Positions 48,469-58,668 of a stretch of 64,000 nt of DNA are shown piece after piece (the stretch's first letter is position 1; each line of letters begins with the position of its first letter). Location of the stretch: contig CAICTM010000184.1 of assembly GCA_903772945.1 (NCBI GenBank), positions 1 to 64,000 of the forward strand, in the 5' to 3' direction. The DNA is from Seminavis robusta (taxonomy: Eukaryota > Bacillariophyta > Bacillariophyceae > Naviculales > Naviculaceae). The notes beneath the pieces were generated by a model, which was given only the letters and a program-made list of their open reading frames with translations, was not told where the DNA came from and searched no databases. Position numbers and translations under genes: made by a program.

Positions 48469-49950
48469 CTATTGCACAGATGAATCTTGGCTTTCGGGTT
48501 CCGAAATTGATCCTGCTGTGCTTCGCAGCCAGCGCAAGGTAGATTGCAGTGCGGAGAGTTTTCTACCCTTGACAGTTTTCTGATAGTCCCTCACCGCTTC
48601 ATTGATATCATCTGCGTAGACAAAGATTTCAAAGAGCCCGGAAGCAGCTTTCTGATGCCACAACGCATGTGCAGAGTGCTTGTTGCAAAAGTCAGCCCCA
48701 GGGTAGACATCCTTGTTGCCATTGTATCCTTTCTTCTCAGAGTTTCGAATGTTATGAAACAGTCTGAAACCACCCTCCACCAGTGGATTGATGGCGCTCA
48801 CAAAGGCACGAAAAATGGCACTGTCTGTCACAACTCCTAAAGGTAGAAACTTTTCTTGGAATACAATGGAGTAGATGAAGCCAATCATTACGCTCAATCC
48901 CTGGCAAAACAGTGGCAACCCTGTCCGCAAGGGCATGGGGAAGTTTTCCGCTTGCGCTACCGTTTTAAGCTCGGGTGTATAGACATCGATCAGAAAGGAG
49001 GGGTCGCTCAGGGCGGGTGCTAGGAGTCCCATCACAGTCTCACAAAGGACGAAAGGCATTGTAGCAGCACATGAAAAGTGAAAGAGTGCGGCTGCCTGCA
49101 ACTCCAGCTTTCCGTCTGAGATTGGCAACGTGTTAAGAAATTCAAACCACCTGTCAATGGGTAGGCTGTCATTGAGGGGCAGATATACAACTGGATCTGA
49201 GAGCTCCACAATGGGTGTTTGGTTGAATTCATTGGACCCAGCTCGGAAGATTGTTGAGTCTGATGACACACTGCTAATTGCCAATTGGTAGGCAACGTTG
49301 ATCGTCATCTCAATGGCTTTTCCATCCCATCTGGCACCTACGTTGTTGAGACTTCCATGAAACCAGGAGGATGCGACGGCAATAACTGATAAGCATCTCA
49401 TAATGACAGCTTGAGAGGATACATTGAAGGTTTTCCATTCTTTGTCGCACACTCGAATGGCAGAACCATAATACGCAGCATTGCTAGCGTAATTGCAGGG
49501 TTCTGTTATTTCATATCGAAGATTGGACCTTCCAAAGAACTTGTCTTTCTCGATAAAGTACTCTGCAAACTTGTCTTCCTCTGGATAGTCATCCCATACA
49601 GCTTCATCCGAAAAATAATACTCCAAGAACTTGCGCCATCCAGCATCCTGAGCTTGCATTACAAGGGGATTATCAAACTTGTTGAAGCATTGGACTGTCT
49701 CCTCAAAGTAAGACTCTGGGAAAGTAGCATAATGGCCATTGTCCTCGGGACCTTCAAAGTAGTCTTCCATATCATCCAGCATCATCTTGGTGGCTCGCCC
49801 AGTACCATCCAGGGTGCTCAGGCCATGCACAAGACTTTGTGAAGACAACCTCTCATCTGATGAGATTTGCACTTGTGAGAAGCACAATTTCAAGGAGAAA
49901 CATGCTAGCAACAGCACAATCAGCTGAGAGTTACGGATAGCTTTGGCCAT
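48469..49950 (-). CDS. Secreted or ER-lumen protein of unknown family
   Basis: A single exon of 493 residues. A clear signal peptide (QLIVLLLACFSLKLCFS) opens the protein. The mature part is acidic near the start (DDMEDYFEGPEDN), with aromatic-rich segments (FPESYFEETVQCF; WDDYPEEDKFAEYF), several scattered cysteines and N-glycosylation sites (for example FNVSS, FNQTP, LNDSL). A more hydrophobic region occurs around 300-380 (GLPLFCQGLSVMIGFIYSIV), which could be one membrane helix or a buried core. No known domain was recognised. The protein may be diatom-specific. It is head to head with the FabG4-like gene, 478 bp apart. Confidence 0.7.
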   Translation of the reverse strand: MAKAIRNSQLIVLLLACFSLKLCFSQVQISSDERLSSQSLVHGLSTLDGTGRATKMMLDDMEDYFEGPEDNGHYATFPESYFEETVQCFNKFDNPLVMQAQDAGWRKFLEYYFSDEAVWDDYPEEDKFAEYFIEKDKFFGRSNLRYEITEPCNYASNAAYYGSAIRVCDKEWKTFNVSSQAVIMRCLSVIAVASSWFHGSLNNVGARWDGKAIEMTINVAYQLAISSVSSDSTIFRAGSNEFNQTPIVELSDPVVYLPLNDSLPIDRWFEFLNTLPISDGKLELQAAALFHFSCAATMPFVLCETVMGLLAPALSDPSFLIDVYTPELKTVAQAENFPMPLRTGLPLFCQGLSVMIGFIYSIVFQEKFLPLGVVTDSAIFRAFVSAINPLVEGGFRLFHNIRNSEKKGYNGNKDVYPGADFCNKHSAHALWHQKAASGLFEIFVYADDINEAVRDYQKTVKGRKLSALQSTLRWLRSTAGSISEPESQDSSVQ

Positions 49951-50428
49951 GGTCGAATGCAGATCTGGCTTCCGTAGATACCTTCCCTACTCTAAAACCC
50001 CTGATCACATTAATGACGTGCCATTGGTACATTTCACATAACCAAAGAACCAGTAGTCCGATTGACAGAGGAATCGAATCGCTCTTTCCGACAGCCGCAG
50101 GCCGGATGGTGAGCATCTTGGGTCAGGTGCGCCGTAGTCGGTCCATGGTCCATGGTCCGTGGTGGGTGGATGCCATGTGCCATCGGATCTCGAGAGGGTG
50201 TCGTACCGTAGCCTGAAATCGAGATTCGATTCATTCGGTTCGATTCGATTGATCATTCGATCCGATCATTCGATTGAGTGTCGTGCGGGAGTTAAATTTC
50301 AACGTTTGCCGACGAAAAGCTGAACCAAGGAGCTGAGGCCTGACAAACCATTGCTTGCTGGTACTTCTCGATTAGAAATACTATTGGGTAGAATGCTAGC
50401 TAGCTATTAGACAGGCAATAGGATAGCA
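49951..50428. other. Divergent intergenic region with ATTCG/GATTC tracts
   Basis: Contains GATTCGATTCATTCGGTTCG and related pentamer tracts at 50222-50275 and a GCTAGCTAGCTA run near 50396. Promoters of both neighbours should lie here. No gene is seen. Confidence 0.45.
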
Positions 50429-51724
50429 ATGTTCCTGTTCAAGCAACCTCCAAATCTTCCTCGGTGTAGCCATCGCATCGTTCGCCTCACAGAATCTTTC
50501 CGAGGTAATCCCGCCGATACCGGTATTAGCCAAGTGTCAAGTGAAGATGAGAGTAACCCCAATGGCTTTGTTTTGGACGCTCGTTCAGTCCAAACGATCG
50601 AGGATTTGTCATGGCTCTATCGCACAGCACGAAAACACTCAACTTCGCAAGCCTTTCGAAAACCTGGCGGTCGGGTCGTGATCATACGTTCCTGCCCCAC
50701 TCAAATAGAAGAACCCGAGTCCGTGGCCGCAAGTGAGGCAATCGTCGGCTTTGCCAAGTCTCTGGCCAAGGAGAACGGAACACGCGGTGCTACTGTCAAC
50801 TTGATCCGAGATGCGACTCCTTTCAACGATGCAGAGAACGCCTTGGAGAAGCCATTGGAGTGGCTGCTGTCGCACCATAGCTGCTATGTGACAGGTCAGG
50901 AAATTGTGGTTTCTGCCAACCCTCGAATACCTGCTGAAATTGTGGAGAATCGCTCCATACTTATCAGCGGGGCAGCGGGTGGAATCGGGAGGGCCACTGC
51001 CAAATTCCTGAACACAGAGCAGCAACCTTCTTCCAAGCTACTCCTTGTCGACCATCCTTCCACCCAGTCCAAACTGGATCAAGTAGCGGTTGATCTCCGT
51101 GCAACAGCACCACCACAACGACAAGTAGAGGTGCTCCCCTTGGATCTAACCCAAGCTGATGCAGGAGAGATCCTCGCCCAAGCAAGTGCCGATATTGGTG
51201 GTCTGGAACGTGTCATCCACGCTGCGGGGATTACACGGGACAAGACCTTGAAAAATATGGACTACGAATCAGCCTGGAAGCCTGTCTTGGAGGTCAACAT
51301 GGGTGCAGCCTTCAAGATTGACCATGCACTTCTTTCCACTCCAGGAGCTCTGCTGCCAACAACGACAGGCAATTGTGGTTCTTCCTTTGTATACTTTGGT
51401 TCTACTTCGGGAATATCGGGCAATGCCGGTCAATCCAACTATGCAGCGTCCAAGTCTGGGTTGCTAGGCTATGCAGAGGCCATGGCCAAGAGGCACCCAG
51501 AGCATTCCTTTCGAGTGGTATCTCCTGGCTTTATTGATACCGATATGACTGGGAAGATGCCTTTTCTAGTTCGTATGGTTGCTTCCAAGCTCAATGCGCT
51601 CGGTCAGGCAGGAAAACCAGAAGATGTGGCAGCAGCAGTTGCCTTCTTGTCCTCACCAGAAGCCACTGGTTTGGCGCCTGGTTTTCATCTTCGTGTGTGT
51701 GGCATGTTCATGGGAGGCAGGTAG
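50429..51724 (+). CDS. FabG4-like 3-oxoacyl reductase (long SDR)
   Basis: A single exon of 431 residues. The N-terminal 170 residues form a degenerate nucleotide-binding-like domain, as in high-molecular-weight FabG (FabG4) enzymes of actinobacteria. The catalytic SDR domain has the glycine motif SGAAGGIGRATA (about 177), VIHAAGITRDKTLKNM (about 262), Ser in FGSTSGISGNAGQ and the YAASK active site (about 338), and the C-terminal block DTDMTGKMPF and LRVCGMFMGG. It should reduce 3-ketoacyl-CoA or -ACP with NADH or NADPH. The end LRVCGMFMGGR resembles the FabG4 C-terminus that reaches into the partner active site. Plastid or peroxisome targeting was not obvious. A decayed partial copy follows directly. 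Confidence 0.88.
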   Translation: MFLFKQPPNLPRCSHRIVRLTESFRGNPADTGISQVSSEDESNPNGFVLDARSVQTIEDLSWLYRTARKHSTSQAFRKPGGRVVIIRSCPTQIEEPESVAASEAIVGFAKSLAKENGTRGATVNLIRDATPFNDAENALEKPLEWLLSHHSCYVTGQEIVVSANPRIPAEIVENRSILISGAAGGIGRATAKFLNTEQQPSSKLLLVDHPSTQSKLDQVAVDLRATAPPQRQVEVLPLDLTQADAGEILAQASADIGGLERVIHAAGITRDKTLKNMDYESAWKPVLEVNMGAAFKIDHALLSTPGALLPTTTGNCGSSFVYFGSTSGISGNAGQSNYAASKSGLLGYAEAMAKRHPEHSFRVVSPGFIDTDMTGKMPFLVRMVASKLNALGQAGKPEDVAAAVAFLSSPEATGLAPGFHLRVCGMFMGGR

Positions 51725-51793
51725 ACGTACCGGTTACAGTAGCTACGTGACAGTAGACCATAACATTATTCTCAGACTCCTGCCGAAACCATG

Positions 51794-52225
51794 GAGGAGA
51801 ATTGCTCCATACTTAGCTCTGGTTGCAGCATGTGGGATAGGAAGAGCCACTGCCAAATTCCCAAACACAGAGCAGCAACCTTCATGATTGACCAGGCGCT
51901 GCTTTCCACTCCAGAAGCTCTACTGCCAACAAGAACGACAAGCAATTGTGGTTCTTCCTTTGTATACTTACTTTAGGTCTACTTCGGTAATATCGGGCAA
52001 TGCTGGTCAATCGAACTAAACAACATCCAAGTCCGGGTTGCTGGGCCATGCAGAGGCCACGGCCAAGAGGCACCCAGAGCATTCCTTTCGAGTGGTATCT
52101 CCTGGGTTAATATTGAAACCAATATGAATCAAAAGATGCCTTTTCTGGTTTGTACGGTTGCTTCCAAGCTCTGGGTTGGGTCTAGCGCCTGGTTTTCATC
52201 TTCGGCCGTGTGTGTGTGTGTCAAG
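51794..52225 (+). pseudogene. Decayed tandem copy of the FabG4-like gene
   Basis: Homologous to pieces of 50945-51700. The segment from the glycine-motif region is joined directly to the ATTGACCA...CTTTCCACTCCA region, so about 280 bp are missing, and a second gap of about 65 bp lies near the end. Stops, a four-base insertion (ACTT near 51970) and loss of the Tyr-x3-Lys site (YAASK became a stop-containing stretch) make it non-functional. The 3' flank (ACAGTAGACCATA) is copied too, so the duplication included downstream sequence. Confidence 0.9.
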
Positions 52226-53175
52226 GTACATGTAGACATATAGCCACGTAACAGTAGACCATACAGCGTAGTACTATGTCAAACAGAAGAACCTATCGAT
52301 AGAAACGATCCGAGGTGGCTCAAGGGGAACACCACGAGGTTCCCCGTTGCGGGGCACCATGCTTGACTGATCGCCCTCCCCTGCAACCAACACGACCCTC
52401 AAGCTTCCTTCCGTGCATGAACTAGAAATTCACCAGGTGACCAGTCTCTCCTTCTAGCTAGCACTCTATCAGCTCTAGACCAATAGCAAGCTAGCCAGGA
52501 TACTCGTAGCACTTGATTGAATCCAATCAATCGTTCGCTTCAAGTCTCGAACTGCGAAGGCGCGAAACAAAGCAAGACCCGTCAGCCACCTTTCTTTGTC
52601 CAAGTCCTGGTTCAAGCAACAACCAAAACTTTGTGCACTATTATTTTCACGCGGTCCCGTAAGGATCCCCATGAGGGCTCTCGGGATTGAATCATTCCCC
52701 TTTAGGCAACGGCTGGTACAAAACGGAACGGAGTCAAAGTAACGCTCAAACAACCCTCAAAAAGACCAACTGTCATCGACCAACGACTGCGTCTTTTTTG
52801 TTGGCTTTTGGCTGTGCAATAGCTGGCCAGCACTGTCCACTTCTGTATTGGGTGACCATCACCAGTCGAAAGAGCCCAAGCAAGAGCTGACCCAAATTCT
52901 TTGACCCAGCTTGCAAGACAGGCAAGGCTTGATCGTCAGGTTTTTTGCTGGTGGTGTCTCCACAAAAGACAAGATCTCAGAGGCCCATTTTTGAGAAACA
53001 AGCCACCAAAAACAGCAACAAGCCACAAGCACAAGAACCGCTCGAAGAAACAAAAACAGCAACCACCTGTACACACCACACCACCATTGCCAACGACGAG
53101 AAACATCCTCCTGTCACTTGCAAAGCAACGCGCGAACACAAAAAATCCGTTCCATCAATTCCATTTCGTTATAGC
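52226..53175. other. Intergenic, nothing recognised
   Basis: No gene is supported. The frame of the EDR2-like gene remains open upstream to about 52945, without an ATG before 53176. Confidence 0.45.
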
Positions 53176-54453
53176 ATGATTTCTGTTGAAGATCCTCAAG
53201 GCATCATGACGACGCAAGAGAAAAAAGAACCCTCCGATCAGAGGCCATCGACACCGGAAACGCTTCCGGGTACTGTGAGCTCCTGCTCTCTGGAAGACAT
53301 TGCTGCCTATCATACAGTAGTCGATGACCATGACGCGAATGCCCCAAGCTCGGTTTGCCAACAACGAAAGTTGAGTGCTGCCATTGTCACAACCCCCGAT
53401 GCCCTGCAACAACATGATTTCGTGGCGGGTCGACCCACGCTGAGCGTAAACGCCTTGACTAACCACAACCACACGGACAGACCGGCTCTTCCGCCCATCA
53501 ATCATCGCCTTTCCATCTATGACACCCCTCCGCCCAAGCCACCCTCGAGCAAACATCATCGAGGAGCCAGTACCAGTGTACCCAGGAGACACCGTGAAAG
53601 CAGCAACAAGGGCTCCACCACCAGTGTCACTTCTACCAAGAGCCTCACCCGCCAGAATAGCGCTCCTTCCTATGCAACGTATGGAAGTCTCCTCAACGAC
53701 CCTCACGGTCTTCGGGTCGATGCCTGGGCCGAACCACCTGCCAGCAACTACAATGTCCGTGGCATTACCTACATGCATGACCGGAATAAGGTGCCCTCGG
53801 AAGAAGCACTCTTTTCCTTGCTCACCGTCGATGTGGTACACACAGCCGACGGTCGTCCCATTATGGAAGGACTCTGTAATCACCCCAATGAACGCATCCA
53901 GCGTGCCCTCCGACGAGAAAAAGAGACTGGGATCAAGGAACTCCCCGATTTTATCTTTGCCGTTAATTTGGCCATTCCCGGCCCGCCCTTTTATCACATC
54001 ATGGTCTATATGGGTTGCGACGATGTGGACGCCTTACGAGATACCGATACTCCCGTGGGAAAGTTGACCAACCCATTCTTTTTTGGGCCCTCGGATGACT
54101 TTCGAGACAGCGCTTTCAAGTTGATTCCCAGAATTGTCGATGGAAACTTTGTCGTCAAAAAGGCTGTGGGTTCCAAACCCACCATTCTAGGGCGCAAGTT
54201 GAAGCAGCATTACATTCGAAGTCCCCGCTTCTTGGAATTGATTGTCGATATCGAAAGTGACAGTATTGCCAAAAAGGTTGTCTCGCTAAGCGTAAGCTAC
54301 GCCAAGACCATCATCACAGACATGATGTTTGTCCTGGAAGCAGACAACATCGAAACACTTCCGGAACGCATCCTGGGTGGTGTGCGACTCAAGAATATCG
54401 ACTTGAAGAAGGTGGATGGACAGCGCAAAGTACAACGCTACAACAAGAAATAA
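53176..54453 (+). CDS. EDR2-like protein with C-terminal DUF1336
   Basis: A single exon of 425 residues from the ATG at 53176; the next Met (53206) is an alternative. The first 175 residues are Ser/Thr/Pro/His-rich and disordered. The C-terminal 230 residues match the ENHANCED DISEASE RESISTANCE 2 C-terminal domain: DAWAEPPASNYNVRGITYMHDR, then LPDFIFAVNLAIPGPPFYHIMVYM, FKLIPRIVDGNFVVKKAVGSKP, and RSPRFLELIVDIESDSIAKKV. Plant EDR2 also carries PH and START domains, which are absent here, so this is a DUF1336-only form, as is common in protists. The role is likely lipid binding at membranes; the ligand is not known. Confidence 0.88.
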   Translation: MISVEDPQGIMTTQEKKEPSDQRPSTPETLPGTVSSCSLEDIAAYHTVVDDHDANAPSSVCQQRKLSAAIVTTPDALQQHDFVAGRPTLSVNALTNHNHTDRPALPPINHRLSIYDTPPPKPPSSKHHRGASTSVPRRHRESSNKGSTTSVTSTKSLTRQNSAPSYATYGSLLNDPHGLRVDAWAEPPASNYNVRGITYMHDRNKVPSEEALFSLLTVDVVHTADGRPIMEGLCNHPNERIQRALRREKETGIKELPDFIFAVNLAIPGPPFYHIMVYMGCDDVDALRDTDTPVGKLTNPFFFGPSDDFRDSAFKLIPRIVDGNFVVKKAVGSKPTILGRKLKQHYIRSPRFLELIVDIESDSIAKKVVSLSVSYAKTIITDMMFVLEADNIETLPERILGGVRLKNIDLKKVDGQRKVQRYNKK

Positions 54454-55433
54454 ACAATGACGGGGGCACGGCACAAAGCAACAGGGGGCCCTTGCATTGA
54501 TTGCAACCAGGAAAGGACAAGAAAGAAGTTTTTCGACAACATCATCATGTACGTTTCATATCTTTTTTGAAAAAGGTGGGAGCCAAGAGATGGAGAGCAA
54601 ATAATGGACCAGTTCACAACGCACATTCTTGGTACTAGTAGTCCCACCAAATGAGTTTCCGGTATCCACACGCCGGTGTGCACGTAGCATTCAACTTTAA
54701 TAATAAGATCATAGACTGAAAGAAATCGAATCAGTAGGGTAGTTGATATGGGGGGTTTAGAGCAGGGAAATTATCTACGGAAGCCAGCCGGGGCCAGGCT
54801 TGAGCAAAGAACAGTCAAAATTCAGGACTAGGTTCTGTGGGATCAGGCAAGAAACTGAGGACCATTACGGGGGGCAAAGGGTTTAGCTTTGCGGGATCCA
54901 CGGAGACATAAATGGGTAGCTTTCACAAGGGCAACTGAGATACGGGTCTGCAGGATGAACATCATTTGAGAGTAGGAAAATTGAGTTTTGGAGGCAGTAG
55001 CAGAAGCAAGGCGTTGTACCGTAGTTGATTGAATCGAATCGTCTACTAAAACCTAGAGACAGCTCGCGAGCTAAGATTGCGAGTTGGTGCACACTTCTCG
55101 CGCGGCTTCAAGAGAAAGCTACCGAAGGAGGGTGGCTCATGCTTCACGGAGACATGACAGTCACAAGGCTCTGGAGGCCCGTTCTCGACCCTGTGAAAAG
55201 TGAAGAACTACGCCTGGGACAACAAAAAAGACCAAACTTAACTTAAAGATCCAAATCCACCGGGAAGCGGTGATCAAGAAAAGGCGCAGGGCTACCTACT
55301 TGAGCTTCTTAGAATTGGTCATGCTCAGGTGGATGGATGGCAGAAGATACCAGAGAGAGCGTGTTTTCTCCAGCATAAACAATAGCCTTGTCTATCAAAG
55401 ACATTGTAAATGACAGCCACAACAAAACATAAT
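54454..55433. other. Intergenic, nothing recognised
   Basis: A convergent region between the EDR2-like gene and membrane gene A. GAATCGAATC words at about 54728 and 55029 are the only notable items. Confidence 0.45.
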
Positions 55434-57074
55434 CTACCAATCAATGTCCGTGCAGGCTACCAGTAGCATGGCCACAACGCACCATGACGAATGGATGGCG
55501 CGGCTTCTTGTCATGTTGCATAACAAACCAGAAAAGGACAATGCTGCCAGCTTGGGGTGCGACATGAAGGTATCAATTGCGTAAGCTGTGAAACAAGAGG
55601 AGAAACACTTAAGTCAGCACGATTTTCCCAATGAACGACGTCAAGAACTCGACAGGCATAACTTACGCAACGCGCAAAAGGTACTGTTTTGTTGCAATAG
55701 AATGGCCAGGAAGAGGACAAGAGGAGAAAGTGAGTTTGCCATCTCACGCAATCGATATCGCAGCCCGACAGTCGTCGTTAACCTACGCATAAACTTGGGC
55801 AATGTAGAAGGAAAAGGTGAACTTGGCAGGTAGAATCTTTTTGAAGCGCAATGTGTGCAAGAACATGGCAATGGCCACAGTTCCAGTGTTGAGTAAATGA
55901 AGACCCTGCATAAAGCGCATGTTCTCGGGCTTGATCAATCCGAGGAAAAGCATAAAGTTGAGGTGGAACCCCAGAAAGTACTTGGCCCAGAGATAGAAAA
56001 TTTTGATCATTGTTGTCCCTATTTGATAAAACCTCTCAAGATTTGCACTTCTTGTCTTCTCTCTGCTACCGGCGTCCTTTAGACGTGTAGTAGGGAACCA
56101 CGGTCGTATCAAGACAAATGGGTAGAAGACCATGGTGAATTCTGCAATTCTTCCACCAATGTTGGATTGCAAAACCTCTCGCAACGCATTGTTGTTGTAA
56201 ACCGCCCCAAACACGCAGAATACATTGAAGCAAATGTTCTCATGGAGAAAGTCTCTAGACATAACTCCTTTATCAGAATAGTAGCCTGCATCCTTTAGGT
56301 TGGGTAGAACTCTGAACGAGAAGTAGGCAGAGTAACCCTGGATTACTCCTGCAATAGGCAGACGAAACAAATGATTAATACTGCAGATCCGACGTAATAA
56401 TTCACGGAGGGCAAACACACAAAGCACATACCATTAAGAGCCACGGTGTGTGGAACAAAACTAAACTCTCCTGCTCCTTCGTAGTTTGTAATGAACTCTA
56501 CCCAAGCCAAGGAGTATTGGATCAGGAAGCATAGACCCATGTAACGGTGCATTTTGTGTCGTGTGGATCTCTGTCCTGTCCAGAGGCCAGCGGACATGGG
56601 TTTGCCAATCAACACCCAAAGAATAGAACCTGACACGATTGTAACCAAAGCTGCTCGAAGATATTCGTCTGGCTCCCTAAACTCTCCAGTTGCCGCTGAC
56701 CACATGAGGTCCCTTTCGTATTCGAGTAGATTCTTCACTGTCCTCAGGGATGTTGTGATCGAATCCCACCAACTGTACACGGTGTCCATTGTGTACATTC
56801 CACTGCAGCCCTCCAACAAGCCAATCAAGATAATCGACACCCAGAAGCTACCGGGGATTCGACTTCGATCTTCCAAGCTCAACCTCTTCTTTACGCCATC
56901 GTCCCCAATGACTTCCGATGGTTCATTGCCTTTGGCGCTATCCGCATTGGTGGGACAGTCCGGCAAAGAGCTGTCCGAAGCACTGGACTCTTCAGATGCT
57001 GTGTTCAGCGGGTGCTCTTCAACCTTGAGGGTAGCATCGTGACTCTCTTCAACAGTTGTCATCTTGGGCGCCAT
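55434..57074 (-). CDS. Multi-pass membrane protein of unknown family, copy A
   Basis: Four exons: 57074-56432, 56348-55787, 55683-55667 (17 nt) and 55585-55434, with GT-AG introns of 83, 103 and 81 nt. The coding sum is 1374 nt, giving 457 residues. After an acidic disordered N-terminus (about 80 residues) there are about eight or nine hydrophobic segments, for example FWVSIILIGLLEGCSGMYTM, LVTIVSGSILWVLIGKPM, MGLCFLIQYSLAWVEFI and IFYLWAKYFLGFHLNFMLF. Motifs shared with copy B include HRYMGL, YSAYFSFRVLP, DAGYYSDKGV, ERFYQIGT, FLHTLRFKKILP, MHPKL or SHPKL, and a terminal DIDW. No known transporter or enzyme motif is visible. The complete C-terminus was recovered only by splicing, guided by copy B. 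Confidence 0.82.
55667..55683 (-). other. 17-nt micro-exon of membrane gene A
   Basis: On the minus strand TACCTTTTGCGCGTTGC is bounded by CAG and GTAAGT. Spliced, it supplies A-T-F-C-A-L-P, matching A-T-F-S-A-V-P in copy B, where no intron interrupts this site. Reading phase fits on both sides and the total coding length is divisible by three only with it. Confidence 0.85.
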
Positions 57075-58668
57075 GGTTAAATAATGCTACCCACTCGATC
57101 TTTCTCCTTTGCACCACGATATCAAGAACATCCAGAGCAGACAACCGATGCGACACCGGCCAGATACCAAAGCTACCACCTGAAACCAAAGATGATAAAA
57201 GTGGTGTTGTCGTCGTTCAATGTCTGCCAAGCGTGACGGCTTCGCTTGATATTTTTCCGGGTATAATCATTCACACGGTGGCCGTTAGATCTAGGTTGCT
57301 CTTTGTTGGCGGTAAACATCCTTGGTCTCCCTCCGAGCTTGCCCATCCCCTTTGCTTGCGTGGCCGCCTCGTTGATCCTGCAAAATATACAGTAGGGTTC
57401 TGGGTCCAGTACTGGGCCAGGAATACTTCGTTCTGTGCTGGACTGGCCACCGGTACAATGTACCGGAGACGTGCCGCAATTTTGCTGTAATTATGTTGAA
57501 AACAGGATTTATTATAAATAGGTGTCTCCAAAAGGGTAAGATTTTGAAACCTGTACTAGTGTACATTAGGATTTTGAAACTTTCCTTTATCTAAAATTGA
57601 TGTCGATTCTGAAGCCCCAGAGATTATTTCAACTCCTACTATATTACCAGGTAGTACTCTACAACTGGAAACAGGACTGCTTCGTAATACTATGAACCTT
57701 GCTTATAGAAGGGTTTCAAATCCTTACCGGTACCCAATTAGGGAATTTGGAACGAACACTTTGGTACTACGAGTACTAGTACGGTCTGTCTACAATATGG
57801 GCTGGATCGGACGCTCAGATGAAACTACAGTAGCTAGTAGGCAGAATGGGCTGTTGCCATCCAAGCAATGTGGACACTTCACCCCCTTTGTTGTTTCTGC
57901 TGATGGCCTCTTTGGTGCCGAAGCTACTGCTGTTCTCCAACGGCTCTCCCAGCTTTTGGCCCACAAGTGGTCCAAGCCCTACTCTGTGGTCCGCGCTTTC
58001 ATATCTGCGAGGTTGAGCATAGCACTCTCTTGCGCAGCTACCATGTGCACTGTTTGAGAGGCTCTCATATTCCCGCTATCAAGCTTTCCAAGCGTTGGGA
58101 TGACCGAGGTGCCCTCGATCTCTTCTGCTAGTCTTACTCCCTGGATCCTCCCTGCCCCCCAGCTTGCATCCCCTCCCTCTTTGGTTTTGCTGCTGCTCTG
58201 CTCAATTCGATGGATCGTTCGGCTCGTGGTCGTGCATCCTGCCCCCCCCCCCTCTCTGCAACCCATCCTCTCCCATAGTTCCCTCTCTAACCCATAGGAA
58301 CGCCGGTTGTTCCCTTCGACGCTAGTTGATGAAGTGTTTGCCTTACCACCTCCATGTATTGATGATTGGATGGAGGTCCAACTTGGATGGGGATCCAGCT
58401 TTGCTCCCCCAGTACCCCATTCAACTTTCTTCTACACTACACACTCCTAAGCTGCAACCTGAAGGTACGGATCGCACTTCCTGAAGCAAGACACTACCTC
58501 TGTTTCAAAGCCTTCTACTAAGCCAGACCTCTAGAGGCCAAACGATAAACTCACAAGCCAGCAAACCCCACCCACTCCAGACGTTGCTTGCTGCGTCTTC
58601 TGAAAACACAAACAATCCTTAAAAATGCAAAACACAGGAACTATTTCGACAGCAACGCTGATTCATTG
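57075..58668. other. Intergenic between the two membrane-protein paralogues
   Basis: It should contain the promoter of copy A and the 3' UTR of copy B. TACCGGTA lies at 57725-57732, and a C-rich run (CCTGCCCCCCCCCC) near 58232. No gene is supported. Confidence 0.5.

Noticed and set aside
52945-53175. 77-residue N-terminal extension of the EDR2-like protein
   Set aside because: It has no ATG (it begins at TTG), is low complexity, and lies outside the conserved domain.
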